Shown one piece after another: positions 9,273 through 18,181 of a stretch of DNA of 64,000 nucleotides. Numbering within the stretch: position 1 is the stretch's first letter; each line of letters starts with the position of its first letter. Origin of the DNA: Lachnospiraceae bacterium UBA7196 (GTDB lineage Bacteria; Bacillota; Clostridia; Lachnospirales; Lachnospiraceae). Both the position numbers and the translations under genes were made by a program. The notes beneath the pieces were generated by a model, which made no database searches, had not been told where the DNA came from, and was given only the letters and a program-made list of their open reading frames with translations. The stretch lies in the NCBI GenBank assembly GCA_002490835.1, contig DKUU01000011.1, forward strand, positions 7,688 to 71,687. Direction: 5' to 3'.

Positions 9273-10157
9273 TTATACTTTATCCGCTTCTTTTTCGCCA
9301 AACAGGCCTGTCGGTTTTATAATTAAAATGATAATCAGCAGGGCAAACGTGAACGCATCGGAAAAGGTCGTCAACCCGACACCCTTTATGATATTTTCAC
9401 ATATGCCGATGATAAAAGCGCCGATGACCGCCCCCGGTATGGAACCGATACCGCCGAATACTGCGGCCACAAAGGCCTTAAGTCCCGGCATAGCACCGAC
9501 GGTCGGGGTCACGCCCGTATAGTTCGTAAAAAACAAGGCGCTGCCGATGGCCGCCAGAAATGTACCGATGATAAAGGTCATACTCACAACGGAATTGATC
9601 TTGATCCCCATCAACTGCGAAGTCTCAAAGTCCCTTGACGCCGCCCGCATTGCCATACCGATTTTCGTGTACTTGATAAGCAGCACCAAAAGCACCACCA
9701 GCACCAAAGTCAACACCGGCGTGATCACCGTGACCCGCTTCGTCGTTGAGCCAAAGATCGTTACGGTATCGCTGATCCAGGGAATCGCCGGATACTGCTG
9801 GGAAAGTCCGCCAGTCACATAAAGAGCAAGATTCTGTAAGAGATAGGAAACGCCGATCGCAGATATCATGATCGACATACGCGGCGCGGAACGCAGCGGC
9901 TTATAAGCGACACGTTCCACAATAAAGCCGATCAACACCGTTAAAATGATCATCAACGGAATCGCTATGTACATCGGCATCACCGTCGCCGAATACACAA
10001 GGATGAGTCCCGCCGCCATGAAAATATCGCCATGTGCGAAGTTAATCAGACGCAGGATACCATAGACCATCGTGTAACCAATCGCGATCAGCGCATATTG
10101 GCCGCCCACGGAAATGCCCGCCATCAAATACGGCAGATTTCTTGTAACAAAATCCAT
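9273..10157 (-). CDS. livH: Branched-chain amino acid ABC transporter permease LivH
   Basis: A membrane permease of about 294 residues with the characteristic LINFAHGD motif near the N-terminus and the RAASRDFETSQLMGI coupling loop. It is the second channel half with LivM. The ATG at 10157 is preceded by GGGGGAGACAGT, which makes it a better start than the in-frame codon 54 bases upstream. Confidence 0.95.
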   Translation of the reverse strand: MDFVTRNLPYLMAGISVGGQYALIAIGYTMVYGILRLINFAHGDIFMAAGLILVYSATVMPMYIAIPLMIILTVLIGFIVERVAYKPLRSAPRMSIMISAIGVSYLLQNLALYVTGGLSQQYPAIPWISDTVTIFGSTTKRVTVITPVLTLVLVVLLVLLIKYTKIGMAMRAASRDFETSQLMGIKINSVVSMTFIIGTFLAAIGSALFFTNYTGVTPTVGAMPGLKAFVAAVFGGIGSIPGAVIGAFIIGICENIIKGVGLTTFSDAFTFALLIIILIIKPTGLFGEKEADKV

Positions 10158-10245
10158 ACTGTCTCCCCCATTTCGGTTCAAATCGTCGTTAGCAGCGATG
10201 CACTTAAGCATTCTCCACTGTCGAATTCCCTATCATAAACCAAGT

Positions 10246-10273
10246 ATGGCGGGAGATACGCTTCCCCCGCCAT
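10246..10273 (-). promoter_or_regulatory. Hairpin between livK and livH
   Basis: An 8-bp GC-rich stem (ATGGCGGG with CCCGCCAT) lies just after the livK stop and has no T-run. Hairpins like this after the binding-protein gene of ABC operons commonly stabilise the upstream message and give more binding protein than permease. That role is inferred. Confidence 0.5.
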
Positions 10274-10287
10274 CAGGTATCCTGACT

Positions 10288-11484
10288 CTATTTTACGCCC
10301 TGAACGGCCACAAAGTCCCATGCGCCCGTCTGCGTGTTCGCACATTTGACATACGCCACATCGCGCAGCGCGTCGCCCGTCTCATTGAAGGCAATCTCAC
10401 CCGACACACCATTGTAGCTAACCTTCCAAAGCGCCTCGTTGACTGCCGCCGGATCCGTGGAACCTGCCGCTTTCAGGGCCTCCAACGCTACATAGTAAGC
10501 GTCATAGCCCATCGCCGTCACAGCCGCGACCGTATCGTCGCCGCCATTGTTCGCCTTTGCGGTGTTATCCGCATTGATCCACTCCTTGATGCCGTTATCA
10601 AAATCAGCGTTACCACCCTCCTGATAGAAGGTCGTCACATAAATCTGGACGTCTTTGCCCTTCGCCGCATTCAAAATGACGTTGGAATCCCACGTATCGC
10701 CTGCCATCAACGGTATCGTAAGACCCTGCGCCGCCGACTGCTCGATGATGAGCGCCGCCGCCTCTGTGGATACCGGCGCAAAGAAAACATCTGCGCCCGC
10801 ATTCTTTGCGGATGTGATGTAGGAAATGAAATCGCTGTTGCCCTCTTGGAAGGTCTCTTCCACCACCTCACCGCCAAGGCCTGTAAAGGCTTCTTTAAAA
10901 TAATGACCAAGTCCCGTCGAATAGTCATCGCCAAGCTTCGTCAAAATATAGGCCTTTTTCGCGGAAAAGTTTTCGTTTGCAAAGTTTGCAAGCACCGTAC
11001 CCTGAAACGGATCAAGGAAACAGATCCGGAAATAATGGGTATTTCCCTCCGTCACCTGCGGATTCGTGCAGGTCACGCCGATTGCGGGGATGCCCGCGTC
11101 CTTAAATACGTCCGAAGCTGCAATGGACACGCCTGAACCGTAAGAACCGAGTACAACAGACACCTTGGAACTTACCAGCGAAGCCGCCGCGGAAGGTCCC
11201 TTATCGTTAGAGGACTCATTGTCAACGATTTCCAGCTCTACCTGATACTCCTCACCGCCAATCTGCACCGTGGGCGTCTTGCTGTTCGCATACTGCATAC
11301 CCAGCGTTTCCTGCTTGCCGCCCGCGCCGTTATCACCCGATGCCGGCTCGTACACCCCAATTTTTACCACCTTTGCGCCATTGTCCGCCGCCGGACCTGC
11401 TGCACCGCCGTTACCGCCGCAGCCTGTCAGTACCGTGCCGACCATAACAACAGTAGTCACAAGTGCCATAACTTTCTTCTTCAT
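10288..11484 (-). CDS. livK: Branched-chain amino acid ABC transporter substrate-binding lipoprotein LivK
   Basis: The 398-residue protein starts with a lipoprotein signal ending VLTGCGG. It carries the periplasmic-binding fold of the Leu/Ile/Val family (GVYEPASGDNGAGG, then GSYGSGVSIAASDVF). In a Gram-positive it would be tethered outside the membrane and hand ligands to LivHM. The start at 11484 has GAGGAG upstream. It is the first gene of the liv operon and lies behind a strong promoter. Confidence 0.95.
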   Translation of the reverse strand: MKKKVMALVTTVVMVGTVLTGCGGNGGAAGPAADNGAKVVKIGVYEPASGDNGAGGKQETLGMQYANSKTPTVQIGGEEYQVELEIVDNESSNDKGPSAAASLVSSKVSVVLGSYGSGVSIAASDVFKDAGIPAIGVTCTNPQVTEGNTHYFRICFLDPFQGTVLANFANENFSAKKAYILTKLGDDYSTGLGHYFKEAFTGLGGEVVEETFQEGNSDFISYITSAKNAGADVFFAPVSTEAAALIIEQSAAQGLTIPLMAGDTWDSNVILNAAKGKDVQIYVTTFYQEGGNADFDNGIKEWINADNTAKANNGGDDTVAAVTAMGYDAYYVALEALKAAGSTDPAAVNEALWKVSYNGVSGEIAFNETGDALRDVAYVKCANTQTGAWDFVAVQGVK

Positions 11485-11530
11485 AATAGTTTCTCCTCTC
11501 ATCTGAGACTTCACCCTATACACCTTCGAC

Positions 11531-11559
11531 AGTATAGCATATATTTTTTCTCATATCAA
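11531..11559 (-). promoter_or_regulatory. liv operon promoter
   Basis: On the minus strand TTGATA (11554-11559) and TATACT (11531-11536) are 17 bases apart. The -10 box is preceded by TGC, an extended -10. It lies 47 bases upstream of the livK start. Confidence 0.8.
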
Positions 11560-11612
11560 GGCAAAATAGCAATGTTGTGTCCATGTATACAATTTATTCC
11601 TCGATCATCTTT

Positions 11613-12260
11613 TCAATCCTGAAGCAGCCCCACAGCCTTCGAAGTACCGATCCGGTCGCAGCCTTCCGCCACAAAAGCCTCCAGCTCTTCCAGCGTGGAA
11701 ATACCACCCGCTGCCTTGATCTTCACGTCAGGGCCGATATTTTCCTTAAAAAGACGCACGTCCTCAATGGTAGCCCCGCCGGTACCAAAGCCCGTTGACG
11801 TCTTGATATAGTCCGCCCCCGCCTCTGTCACAGCGCTGCACATGGCAATTTTCTCCTCCTTCGTCAGATAACAGGTCTCAATGATGACCTTTAAGATCTT
11901 ATCGCCGCAGGCCTGCTTCAGCGCGCGGATTTCCGCCGCCACCTTCTGATAAAGACCGTTTTTTACGTCGCTGATATTTACTACCATGTCAATCTCGCTC
12001 GCGCCGTCCTCAATGGCTTTTTTCGTCTCCGCAAGCTTCGCCTCTGTCACCGAGTAGCCCAGCGGAAACCCGACCACCGTACAGATCGTTACCTTATCTT
12101 TATATTTCTCGTGGATACGCTCGATGTAGGTCGGCGGCACACAGACGGAAGCCGTTCCGTTCGCGATTGCCTCGTCGCAGAGGGTCACGATATCCTCCCA
12201 TGTCGCGAATGCCTTTAACTGGGTGTGATCCACCCGCGCCAAAATTTCCTTCTTATCCAT
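11613..12260 (-). CDS. deoC: Deoxyribose-phosphate aldolase
   Basis: The 215-residue TIM-barrel enzyme splits 2-deoxyribose 5-phosphate into glyceraldehyde 3-phosphate and acetaldehyde during deoxynucleoside catabolism. The Schiff-base lysine is in the motif DYIKTSTGF, and the second lysine is in LKVIIETCYL. Length is normal for the family. The gene stands alone, without the deoxynucleoside kinase/phosphorylase genes that often accompany it. AGGAG lies 11 bases before the start. Confidence 0.95.
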   Translation of the reverse strand: MDKKEILARVDHTQLKAFATWEDIVTLCDEAIANGTASVCVPPTYIERIHEKYKDKVTICTVVGFPLGYSVTEAKLAETKKAIEDGASEIDMVVNISDVKNGLYQKVAAEIRALKQACGDKILKVIIETCYLTKEEKIAMCSAVTEAGADYIKTSTGFGTGGATIEDVRLFKENIGPDVKIKAAGGISTLEELEAFVAEGCDRIGTSKAVGLLQD

Positions 12261-12569
12261 TTTCTGCTTCTCTCCTATCCCTGAGACATCATATTAACTC
12301 AGCATGTTCCATTGTAATCCCTCTCCACAAAAAAAGCCAGTCCAAACCATAGTATCAGGCGTAAAAACATAGATTTTTGGTACTATCTTACTATATTAAG
12401 CCCCTATTTTGTTAACATAATATTAAAATTCTGTTAATTTCGCTGATTTTTCTTGTTTTGACGTATTTCTTCATGGTATGATAATAAAGTCGGTGTATGA
12501 TTAGTCATCTTATACCGTTATATCAGAGGTCTATTCGCTTCGGAAACGCTTCGAAATGGAGGTACATAA
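12261..12569. promoter_or_regulatory. Divergent intergenic region between deoC and the citrate synthase gene
   Basis: The 309 bases are AT-rich. On the plus strand TTGACG (12458-12463) and GATAAT (12480-12485) are 16 bases apart and should drive the citrate synthase gene, leaving a leader of about 80 bases. The ribosome-binding site GGAGG sits seven bases before the ATG at 12570 and belongs to a 19-base motif (12544-12562) that recurs upstream of another gene. I could not identify a convincing deoC promoter or a riboswitch here. Confidence 0.6.
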
Positions 12570-13943
12570 ATGATAGAACAAAACAGTTTTTCTGAGATCA
12601 CACCGGAAATCGTACGGCTCGCCAACATGAGCGAACAGGCCGGCATTATTGATACGAATCTATTTACGAAATTTGATGTAAAGCGCGGTCTCCGTGACTT
12701 AAACGGCAAGGGCGTACTGGCGGGACTGACGAACATCTCAGACGTGCGCGCCAACAAGATCGTGGACGGCGTACAAGTGCCGACGCACGGCAAACTTTTT
12801 TACAGAGGCTACAATGTCAAGGATCTGGTGGACGGTTTTTCTGCGGATAATCGCTTCGGCTTTGAGGAAGTCACCTATCTTCTGCTATTTGACAAGTTAC
12901 CGAACGCGGAAGAGCTTGCAAGCTTTACAAAGCTTTTAAACAGCTACCGTTCGCTGCCTACCAGTTTCGTTCGGGACATCATCATGAAGGCGCCCAGCAA
13001 CGATATGATGAATACGCTGGCAAGATGTGTGCTGACGCTCTACTCCTACGACGACAGGGCGGACGACACGTCGCTTCCAAACGTCCTCAGACAATGCTTA
13101 CAGTTGATCGCGCTCTTCCCCATGCTTTCCATCTACGGTTATCAGGCATACAATCACTATCATAACGGAGAGAGCCTCTACATTCACCAGCCGCAGCTTG
13201 ATCTGTCCAATGCAGAGAATATTTTACATATCCTGCGCCCGGATAATAAGTACACGCCTCTGGAAGCCAGAGTTTTGGATATCGCGCTGATTCTGCATAT
13301 GGAGCACGGCGGCGGTAACAACTCTTCCTTTACCACGCATGTAGTCACCTCCTCCCTGACGGACACTTATTCCGTAATCGCGGCAGCCATTGGCTCCTTA
13401 AAAGGTCCCCGCCACGGCGGTGCCAATATCAAGGTCGTCAAGATGTTTGACGAGATGAAACGTGAGGTCTCCGATTGGAGCAATGAGGGACAGGTAGCCG
13501 ATTACCTGAAAAAGCTCCTGCACAAGGAAGCCTTTGACCATGCGGGCCTGATTTATGGCGTCGGACATGCGGTCTATTCGAAGTCCGATCCCCGTGCCAT
13601 CATCTTTAAATCATTCGTGGAACGGCTTTCCAACGAGAAGGGACTGCATGAAGAGTTTGCCCTCTATAATCTGGTCGAAAGATTGTCTCCCGAGTTGATC
13701 GCAGAGGAACGTCCCATTTACAAGGGTGTCAATGTCAACGTGGACTTCTATTCCGGCTTTGTATACAGCATGCTCAATCTGCCGATGGAACTTTATACAC
13801 CGATCTTTGCCATCGCCAGAATCGTGGGCTGGAGCGCACATCGCATGGAGGAACTGGCAAACAACGGCAAGATCATCCGTCCCGCATACAAGACCATCTG
13901 CGTGGACAGGGACTATCAAAGATTAGATTTAAGGAACGCCTGA
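12570..13943 (+). CDS. gltA: Citrate synthase
   Basis: The 457-residue enzyme condenses oxaloacetate and acetyl-CoA to citrate. Visible active-site motifs are MEHGGGNNSSF, GPRHGGAN and GVGHAVYSKSDPRA, which hold the histidines and arginines that bind oxaloacetate. The N-terminal extension of about 60 residues (GLRDLNGKGVLAGLT) is usual in clostridial homologues. It is single-gene and ends in a bidirectional terminator. In this setting it probably begins the oxidative branch to 2-oxoglutarate and glutamate (inference). Confidence 0.95.
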   Translation: MIEQNSFSEITPEIVRLANMSEQAGIIDTNLFTKFDVKRGLRDLNGKGVLAGLTNISDVRANKIVDGVQVPTHGKLFYRGYNVKDLVDGFSADNRFGFEEVTYLLLFDKLPNAEELASFTKLLNSYRSLPTSFVRDIIMKAPSNDMMNTLARCVLTLYSYDDRADDTSLPNVLRQCLQLIALFPMLSIYGYQAYNHYHNGESLYIHQPQLDLSNAENILHILRPDNKYTPLEARVLDIALILHMEHGGGNNSSFTTHVVTSSLTDTYSVIAAAIGSLKGPRHGGANIKVVKMFDEMKREVSDWSNEGQVADYLKKLLHKEAFDHAGLIYGVGHAVYSKSDPRAIIFKSFVERLSNEKGLHEEFALYNLVERLSPELIAEERPIYKGVNVNVDFYSGFVYSMLNLPMELYTPIFAIARIVGWSAHRMEELANNGKIIRPAYKTICVDRDYQRLDLRNA

Positions 13944-13964
13944 CATCTGATAGTTACAATAGAA

Positions 13965-14016
13965 TAAAAAAGGGCATTGGTGAACCGCTTCCGTTCAACG
14001 CAATGCCCTCTTTTTT
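13965..14016. terminator. Bidirectional terminator between citrate synthase and L,D-transpeptidase genes
   Basis: Stem arms AGGGCATTG (13971-13979) and CAATGCCCT (14001-14009) have an additional pairing segment inside (GTGAAC/GTTCAA). An A-run lies on the left and TTTTTT on the right, so it can stop both convergent genes. The right-hand T-run overlaps the stop codon of the transpeptidase gene. Confidence 0.9.
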
Positions 14017-14857
14017 ATATGTCCCGATCCTCCGTCTCTTCCGGCAATTCAATCCCCCCTGCAATTCTCCCCTCGTCCATTCCGCAGGTAACATAGTGTT
14101 CATACAACGCTTCTTTATCATAACCGAAGGCTTTCCGCAGATCCTTATACCGATCCGCATAGGCCACATAGTCAAACTCATCTACGGTTCCCGTAAACGG
14201 AACCGCTAACATGCCGTCTCCGCCAAACCAAGGGTTTTCCTCGCTGACATCCGTCGGATCCCATAAACGGTACGGAGAATCCGCCGCTATTTTATCAACG
14301 TCCGGTTTCCCAAGTTCTCCGGCTTCTTCCGTATCGGAATACACAACGACCGTTGTTCCCGGCTTACAGTTATCATAGATCCACTTTGCATCTTCCGCAG
14401 CCAGTCTGACGCAGCCAAGTGATGCGCTCTCACCCAGCTTATTATATTCTTCCCATTCTAATGTATCCGGTGAATCCTCTATGTACGGCACGGAGTGAAA
14501 CAGAATCTTTTTGTTGAACCGCACGGCGTATCTGCCGAAGGTAGCATCCACCATCCTGCGCCATTCGTAATAATCAGAGGTGCGGAACGTGCCTTCCGGC
14601 GTTGAGGATCCTTCCCGTCCGCAGGAACATACCATTGCCTTGATTGGCGTAAGTGACCCGTCCTCTTCCTGCACTTTAACGGTAACGCAGTTAAGCGCCC
14701 TGTTCACATAGACCGCGTAATCCGGTCTGTCATCGATTATTTCTTCTTCCTCTATTTCTGCAGGCTCTACCGCCCTGACATCCATTCGCGTACCCGGATA
14801 AAATAACAAAACAGCACACAGTACGCCCGTAATTAAAATTCTGTCTTTCCTCATCAT
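14015..14857 (-). CDS. L,D-transpeptidase (YkuD fold) with C-terminal surface repeat
   Basis: The protein has an N-terminal hydrophobic signal or anchor (LITGVLCAVLLFYPG). The YkuD domain (about 45-185) has a conserved histidine and the catalytic LGCVRLAAEDAKWIYDN motif, in which Cys is the nucleophile. It makes 3-3 crosslinks in peptidoglycan outside the membrane. The last 50 residues contain YADRYKDLRKAFGYDKEALY, a repeat common on surface proteins of Lachnospiraceae. I choose the start at 14857 because GGAAGGGA lies about ten bases before it; the ATG at 14878 would overlap that site. Confidence 0.9.
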   Translation of the reverse strand: MMRKDRILITGVLCAVLLFYPGTRMDVRAVEPAEIEEEEIIDDRPDYAVYVNRALNCVTVKVQEEDGSLTPIKAMVCSCGREGSSTPEGTFRTSDYYEWRRMVDATFGRYAVRFNKKILFHSVPYIEDSPDTLEWEEYNKLGESASLGCVRLAAEDAKWIYDNCKPGTTVVVYSDTEEAGELGKPDVDKIAADSPYRLWDPTDVSEENPWFGGDGMLAVPFTGTVDEFDYVAYADRYKDLRKAFGYDKEALYEHYVTCGMDEGRIAGGIELPEETEDRDI

Positions 14858-14926
14858 GTAATACAATGTCCCTTCCATCTTATGATTGTTTTTTCATGCT
14901 CCCCCTGCGCGAAAACAATCCTTTTA

Positions 14927-14956
14927 TTGATATAACACCCCTACCGGCGTTGTCAA
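14927..14956 (-). promoter_or_regulatory. Possible promoter of the L,D-transpeptidase gene
   Basis: On the minus strand a consensus TTGACA (14951-14956) is followed after 18 bases by TATCAA (14927-14932), a weaker -10. It lies directly after the threonine synthase stop. Confidence 0.55.
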
Positions 14957-14962
14957 AAAATA

Positions 14963-16465
14963 TTATACTTTTTCATGTTCGATGCCAAGGAACTCCTTCA
15001 CGACCGCCTTCATCTGCGTTTTATCACAGACATGATCGTGCAGGATCGGCGCGGTACGAATCTCCTCAACCGCCTTCGGCACAGCCACATTCGCGATCCG
15101 CGACAGCTCGTCCACCAGCTCAAAATCGCCCATGGAATCATACTTCGGATCGATAGCGTTCATCACGCTTCTGGTAAACTTAAACGGGCTTGCCGTGGAA
15201 GCAATCACCGTCTTCGTCTCATCTTTTGTGTCAGCCACATACTTCTGATAGACCGCGCTTGCCACCGCCGTGTGGGTATCCAGTACATAGCCGGTATTTT
15301 CATACATCGCCTTGATCCGCTCCGCCGTCTCCTGCTCATTCGCAAAATTTCCATAAAAATCGGCAAGCTGCTCTCTCATTTCCGGAGTGATCTGATAATT
15401 TCCCTGCTCGGACAGGCTCTTCATCAGTTCCGCGTTCTTCACAGGATCATTACCGACAATACGGTAAATCAGCCGCTCTAAGTTGCTGGAGATCAAAATA
15501 TCCATGGAAGGGGAGCTTGTCAGTTTAAACTCACGATTTCTGTCATAGTCTCCCGTCTGGAAGAAGTCGAACAGCACCTTATTTTCATTGGAAGCGCAGA
15601 TCAGTTTCTGAATCGGCACACCCATATTTTTCGCATAAAAAGCTGCTAAGATGTTTCCAAAATTGCCGGTGGGAACGACCACATTGATTTTTTCCCCGTC
15701 CGCAATTTTTCCTTCCTTCAAAAGCTGTGCATAGGAATACACATAATAGACAAGCTGCGGCACCAGCCGGCCGATATTGATAGAATTGGCGGAAGAAAAC
15801 TGTAAGCCGTGCGCCGCCATCTCCGCTGCCAGCTCCTGATCGTTAAATAACTTTTTCACACCCGTCTGCGCGTCGTCGAAATTGCCGTGGATGCCAACCA
15901 CAAAGGTATTATCCCCCTTCTGGGTCACCATCTGCTTCTCTTGAATCGGGCTGACGCCGTTCTTCGGATAAAAGACGATGATTTTCGTACCCGCAACATC
16001 AGCAAACCCCGCCAGTGCCGCCTTGCCCGTATCTCCGGAAGTGGCTGTCAGGATCACGATCTCGTTTTCCACATGATTTTTCTTTGCCGAAGTGATCATC
16101 AGATGGGGCAGGATCGACAGCGCCATATCCTTAAAGGCGATGGTCGCACCGTGGAACAGCTCCAGATAATAAGCGCCCTCCGCCTCCACAAGAGGCGCGA
16201 TTACTTCCGTGTCAAATTTGGCATCGTAGGCTCTTGCAATACAGGTCTTTAGCTCTTCCTCCGTAAAGTCCGTGAGAAACAGCTTCATCACCTCATAGGC
16301 CGTCTCCTGATAGCTCATATCTGCAAGCTCCCTCATGCTGTGAGAAAGCGCAGGGATCTGATCCGGCACGAAAAGACCGCCATCTGCCGACAAACCCTGT
16401 AAAATCGCCTGGGAAGCAGTGATCTTTTTACTGTTGTCCCTTGTGCTGCTGTAGTAAACTTCCAT
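14963..16465 (-). CDS. thrC: Threonine synthase
   Basis: A 500-residue PLP enzyme converting O-phosphohomoserine to threonine. The PLP-binding lysine is in FHGATIAFKDMALS, and the phosphate-binding loop is VPTGNFGNILA. The long form with an N-terminal YYSSTRDNSKKITASQAIL segment matches bacterial/fungal class-2 threonine synthases. The start at 16465 has AAGAAAGGCGAG upstream; an in-frame extension of 40 arginine-rich residues is judged untranslated leader. Confidence 0.95.
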   Translation of the reverse strand: MEVYYSSTRDNSKKITASQAILQGLSADGGLFVPDQIPALSHSMRELADMSYQETAYEVMKLFLTDFTEEELKTCIARAYDAKFDTEVIAPLVEAEGAYYLELFHGATIAFKDMALSILPHLMITSAKKNHVENEIVILTATSGDTGKAALAGFADVAGTKIIVFYPKNGVSPIQEKQMVTQKGDNTFVVGIHGNFDDAQTGVKKLFNDQELAAEMAAHGLQFSSANSINIGRLVPQLVYYVYSYAQLLKEGKIADGEKINVVVPTGNFGNILAAFYAKNMGVPIQKLICASNENKVLFDFFQTGDYDRNREFKLTSSPSMDILISSNLERLIYRIVGNDPVKNAELMKSLSEQGNYQITPEMREQLADFYGNFANEQETAERIKAMYENTGYVLDTHTAVASAVYQKYVADTKDETKTVIASTASPFKFTRSVMNAIDPKYDSMGDFELVDELSRIANVAVPKAVEEIRTAPILHDHVCDKTQMKAVVKEFLGIEHEKV

Positions 16466-16556
16466 GGTAATCTCGCCTTTCTTCTTATGAATCGCACGTT
16501 CGCAGTGTACCGTCCGGAAAACCGGCAATACCTTCGCTCGCCGATTTCGCCTTATG

Positions 16557-16585
16557 AGTGTATCACAATTTCTTTGTCCGCGCAA
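16557..16585 (-). promoter_or_regulatory. Possible thrC promoter
   Basis: On the minus strand TTGCGC (16580-16585) and TACACT (16557-16562) are 17 bases apart, with TGA before the -10 box. This leaves a leader of about 90 bases before the thrC start, with one small GC hairpin and no recognisable T-box. Confidence 0.5.
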
Positions 16586-16591
16586 TAAGCC

Positions 16592-17224
16592 TTATAAGAA
16601 GAATTCGTGATTTCCATAAGAAAAAAGTCTGGTCAGTTTTCTGTCAAACCATTTCAGCCTGTCGGAGTCCGCCTTTTCGCGGGCGCAGAAATACAGCGCT
16701 CCCTGAGAGATATCCTCCCCGTAGAGGGCGCGTTCCACCGCTGCCACCGTATCTTCGCTCACGCGTACATTCTGAAACCTGCCGTCAACTGTCGGGGAAA
16801 ACTGTGCAATACCCTGCTCTCTCTGCATGACTACATCCCAAACAGAATCCGGAAAAAGTTCGTTGTTGACCCGGTTTAAGACAACATTTGCCACCAGAAG
16901 TTTTCCGTTCTGATCCTCTCCGCCTGCCTCCGCCTCAACGATCCGCAGCAACGTGTCGTAGTCCTTGTCCGACAGTTGGTACTTTCTCGTCTGTTCCAAT
17001 ACCTCATAGCTGACAACCCGCTGGCCGGAGGATACGCTCTCAAGCATTTCCACAAAACTGTGTTTGTCCTCCTCCATCGTCTCGTCCAGATATTCCATGC
17101 GAAAGGCAGGCTTGGCCGATATCCGATCGATTTTTAACTCCCTGACACACAGCCACGACGACAGGATCGTCATGCTCGCAAGCAGGAAGCATGTAATACA
17201 TTTCCTGTACATTCTTTTCACCAT
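16592..17224 (-). CDS. SleB-like cell wall hydrolase
   Basis: The 210-residue protein has an N-terminal membrane segment (CITCFLLASMTILSSWLCV). Its C-terminal hydrolase_2 domain begins at about residue 90 (DYDTLLRIVEAEAGGEDQNGK). The first glutamate in EAEAGGE is the usual catalytic residue of SleB/CwlJ cortex hydrolases, and VANVVLNRV and NHEF are also typical. It cleaves peptidoglycan outside the membrane, often in spore germination. No peptidoglycan-binding domain is visible, so it is closer to the short vegetative or CwlJ-like type. The ribosome-binding site is weak, so the exact start is uncertain. Confidence 0.85.
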   Translation of the reverse strand: MVKRMYRKCITCFLLASMTILSSWLCVRELKIDRISAKPAFRMEYLDETMEEDKHSFVEMLESVSSGQRVVSYEVLEQTRKYQLSDKDYDTLLRIVEAEAGGEDQNGKLLVANVVLNRVNNELFPDSVWDVVMQREQGIAQFSPTVDGRFQNVRVSEDTVAAVERALYGEDISQGALYFCAREKADSDRLKWFDRKLTRLFSYGNHEFFL

Positions 17225-17333
17225 TCCGAAGCGTTTTAATGATTTCTGCTTTAGCTTCGTTGAAAAACATTACTGCAAAAACAGCTTGTTACAACAATAT
17301 TTTATGCCGCAAACAGGAAAAATATTTCAGAAT

Positions 17334-17361
17334 TTGTTTTTTTTCTCAAAAATGGTACAAT
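17334..17361 (+). promoter_or_regulatory. Possible promoter of the AP2/HNH-like gene
   Basis: TTGTTT (17334-17339) and TACAAT (17356-17361) are 16 bases apart, 22 bases upstream of the start codon. Confidence 0.55.
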
Positions 17362-17383
17362 CATAGAAAAGGAGGAACATGAC

Positions 17384-18181
17384 ATGGGAGAGCCGCTGAC
17401 AGGCGTATATACGGCAAAACGCAAAGATGGAACCGTATACTTCCGCGCCTCGTTAACTTATCGCAATAAACACATCAGTTTGGGAAGTCATGTCGAAAAA
17501 GAGAAGGCGCACGAGATGTACCTCGCCGCCTCCGCCCTTTTACAAGACGATTCGATTCAGCTCGAAGACTACAAAGAAAACTCTCCCCTTTCCTTTTCCA
17601 AATGGGTCAGTCTCGTCAATTTCAGGGACAACGGCATCTATCTTGCCACCCCCATCTACATCCGCCCTCATTTCTTTTACTATTATTTTTCGCCCGCGGA
17701 ATACTTTCTCTTTGATAAAGACGATCTTTTTTACTATGCTTCCCGCAAGATCTCCCGCCGCGGCGGGCACTATTTTGTGGCGGATTACGGTATGCAGGTC
17801 AACATCCTAAACCGTTACGGCATCAAAAGCTATGCCGTGGAAGGCCGCGACTACCGCTTTATCAACGGCAGCCGAAACGATCTACGCTACGAAAACATCG
17901 AGATCATCAACCGTTTTCACGGCGTTCAGGCCATTCAGGAAAAAGGGAAAACAAGCTATCAGGTAAAGATTCATGTAAAGGGTAATGTGAAGGTCGGCGT
18001 TTATGATTCCGAAATCGAAGCCGCAGTCGCTTACAATAAGGCCATCGATCTGCTAAAAAAAGCCGGCATAGACAAGGCTTACACCCCCAATTATATGGAG
18101 AATTTATCGCCCGATGCCTATGCCGGTCTCTATGCTTCTGTGCAGGTTTCGCCCCGCCTGTCTACCTACCGTTCCGAGTAA
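17384..18181 (+). CDS. AP2-like / degenerate HNH-like DNA-binding protein
   Basis: The 265-residue protein has two similar ends. Residues about 4-50 (GVYTAKRKDGTVYFRASL through EKEKAHEMYLAAS) and about 183-232 (GVQAIQEKGKTSYQVKIHV through EIEAAVAYNKAIDLL) both read like AP2-type DNA-binding domains. Between them, FINGSRNDLRYENIEIINR has the layout of an HNH endonuclease core, but the paired histidines are not evident. Related AP2-HNH proteins are homing endonucleases or regulators. Here the enzyme looks inactive and a regulatory role is more likely (inference). AAAGGAGG supports the start. Its 3' end overlaps the convergent GH25-fold gene by 16 bases, and no terminator separates them. Confidence 0.6.
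   Translation: MGEPLTGVYTAKRKDGTVYFRASLTYRNKHISLGSHVEKEKAHEMYLAASALLQDDSIQLEDYKENSPLSFSKWVSLVNFRDNGIYLATPIYIRPHFFYYYFSPAEYFLFDKDDLFYYASRKISRRGGHYFVADYGMQVNILNRYGIKSYAVEGRDYRFINGSRNDLRYENIEIINRFHGVQAIQEKGKTSYQVKIHVKGNVKVGVYDSEIEAAVAYNKAIDLLKKAGIDKAYTPNYMENLSPDAYAGLYASVQVSPRLSTYRSE

Noticed and set aside
10114..11136. Long plus-strand open frame of 340 codons opposite livH/livK
   Set aside because: It lies antisense to well-supported transporter genes, has no ribosome-binding site, and its product is arginine/histidine-rich with no recognisable motif.
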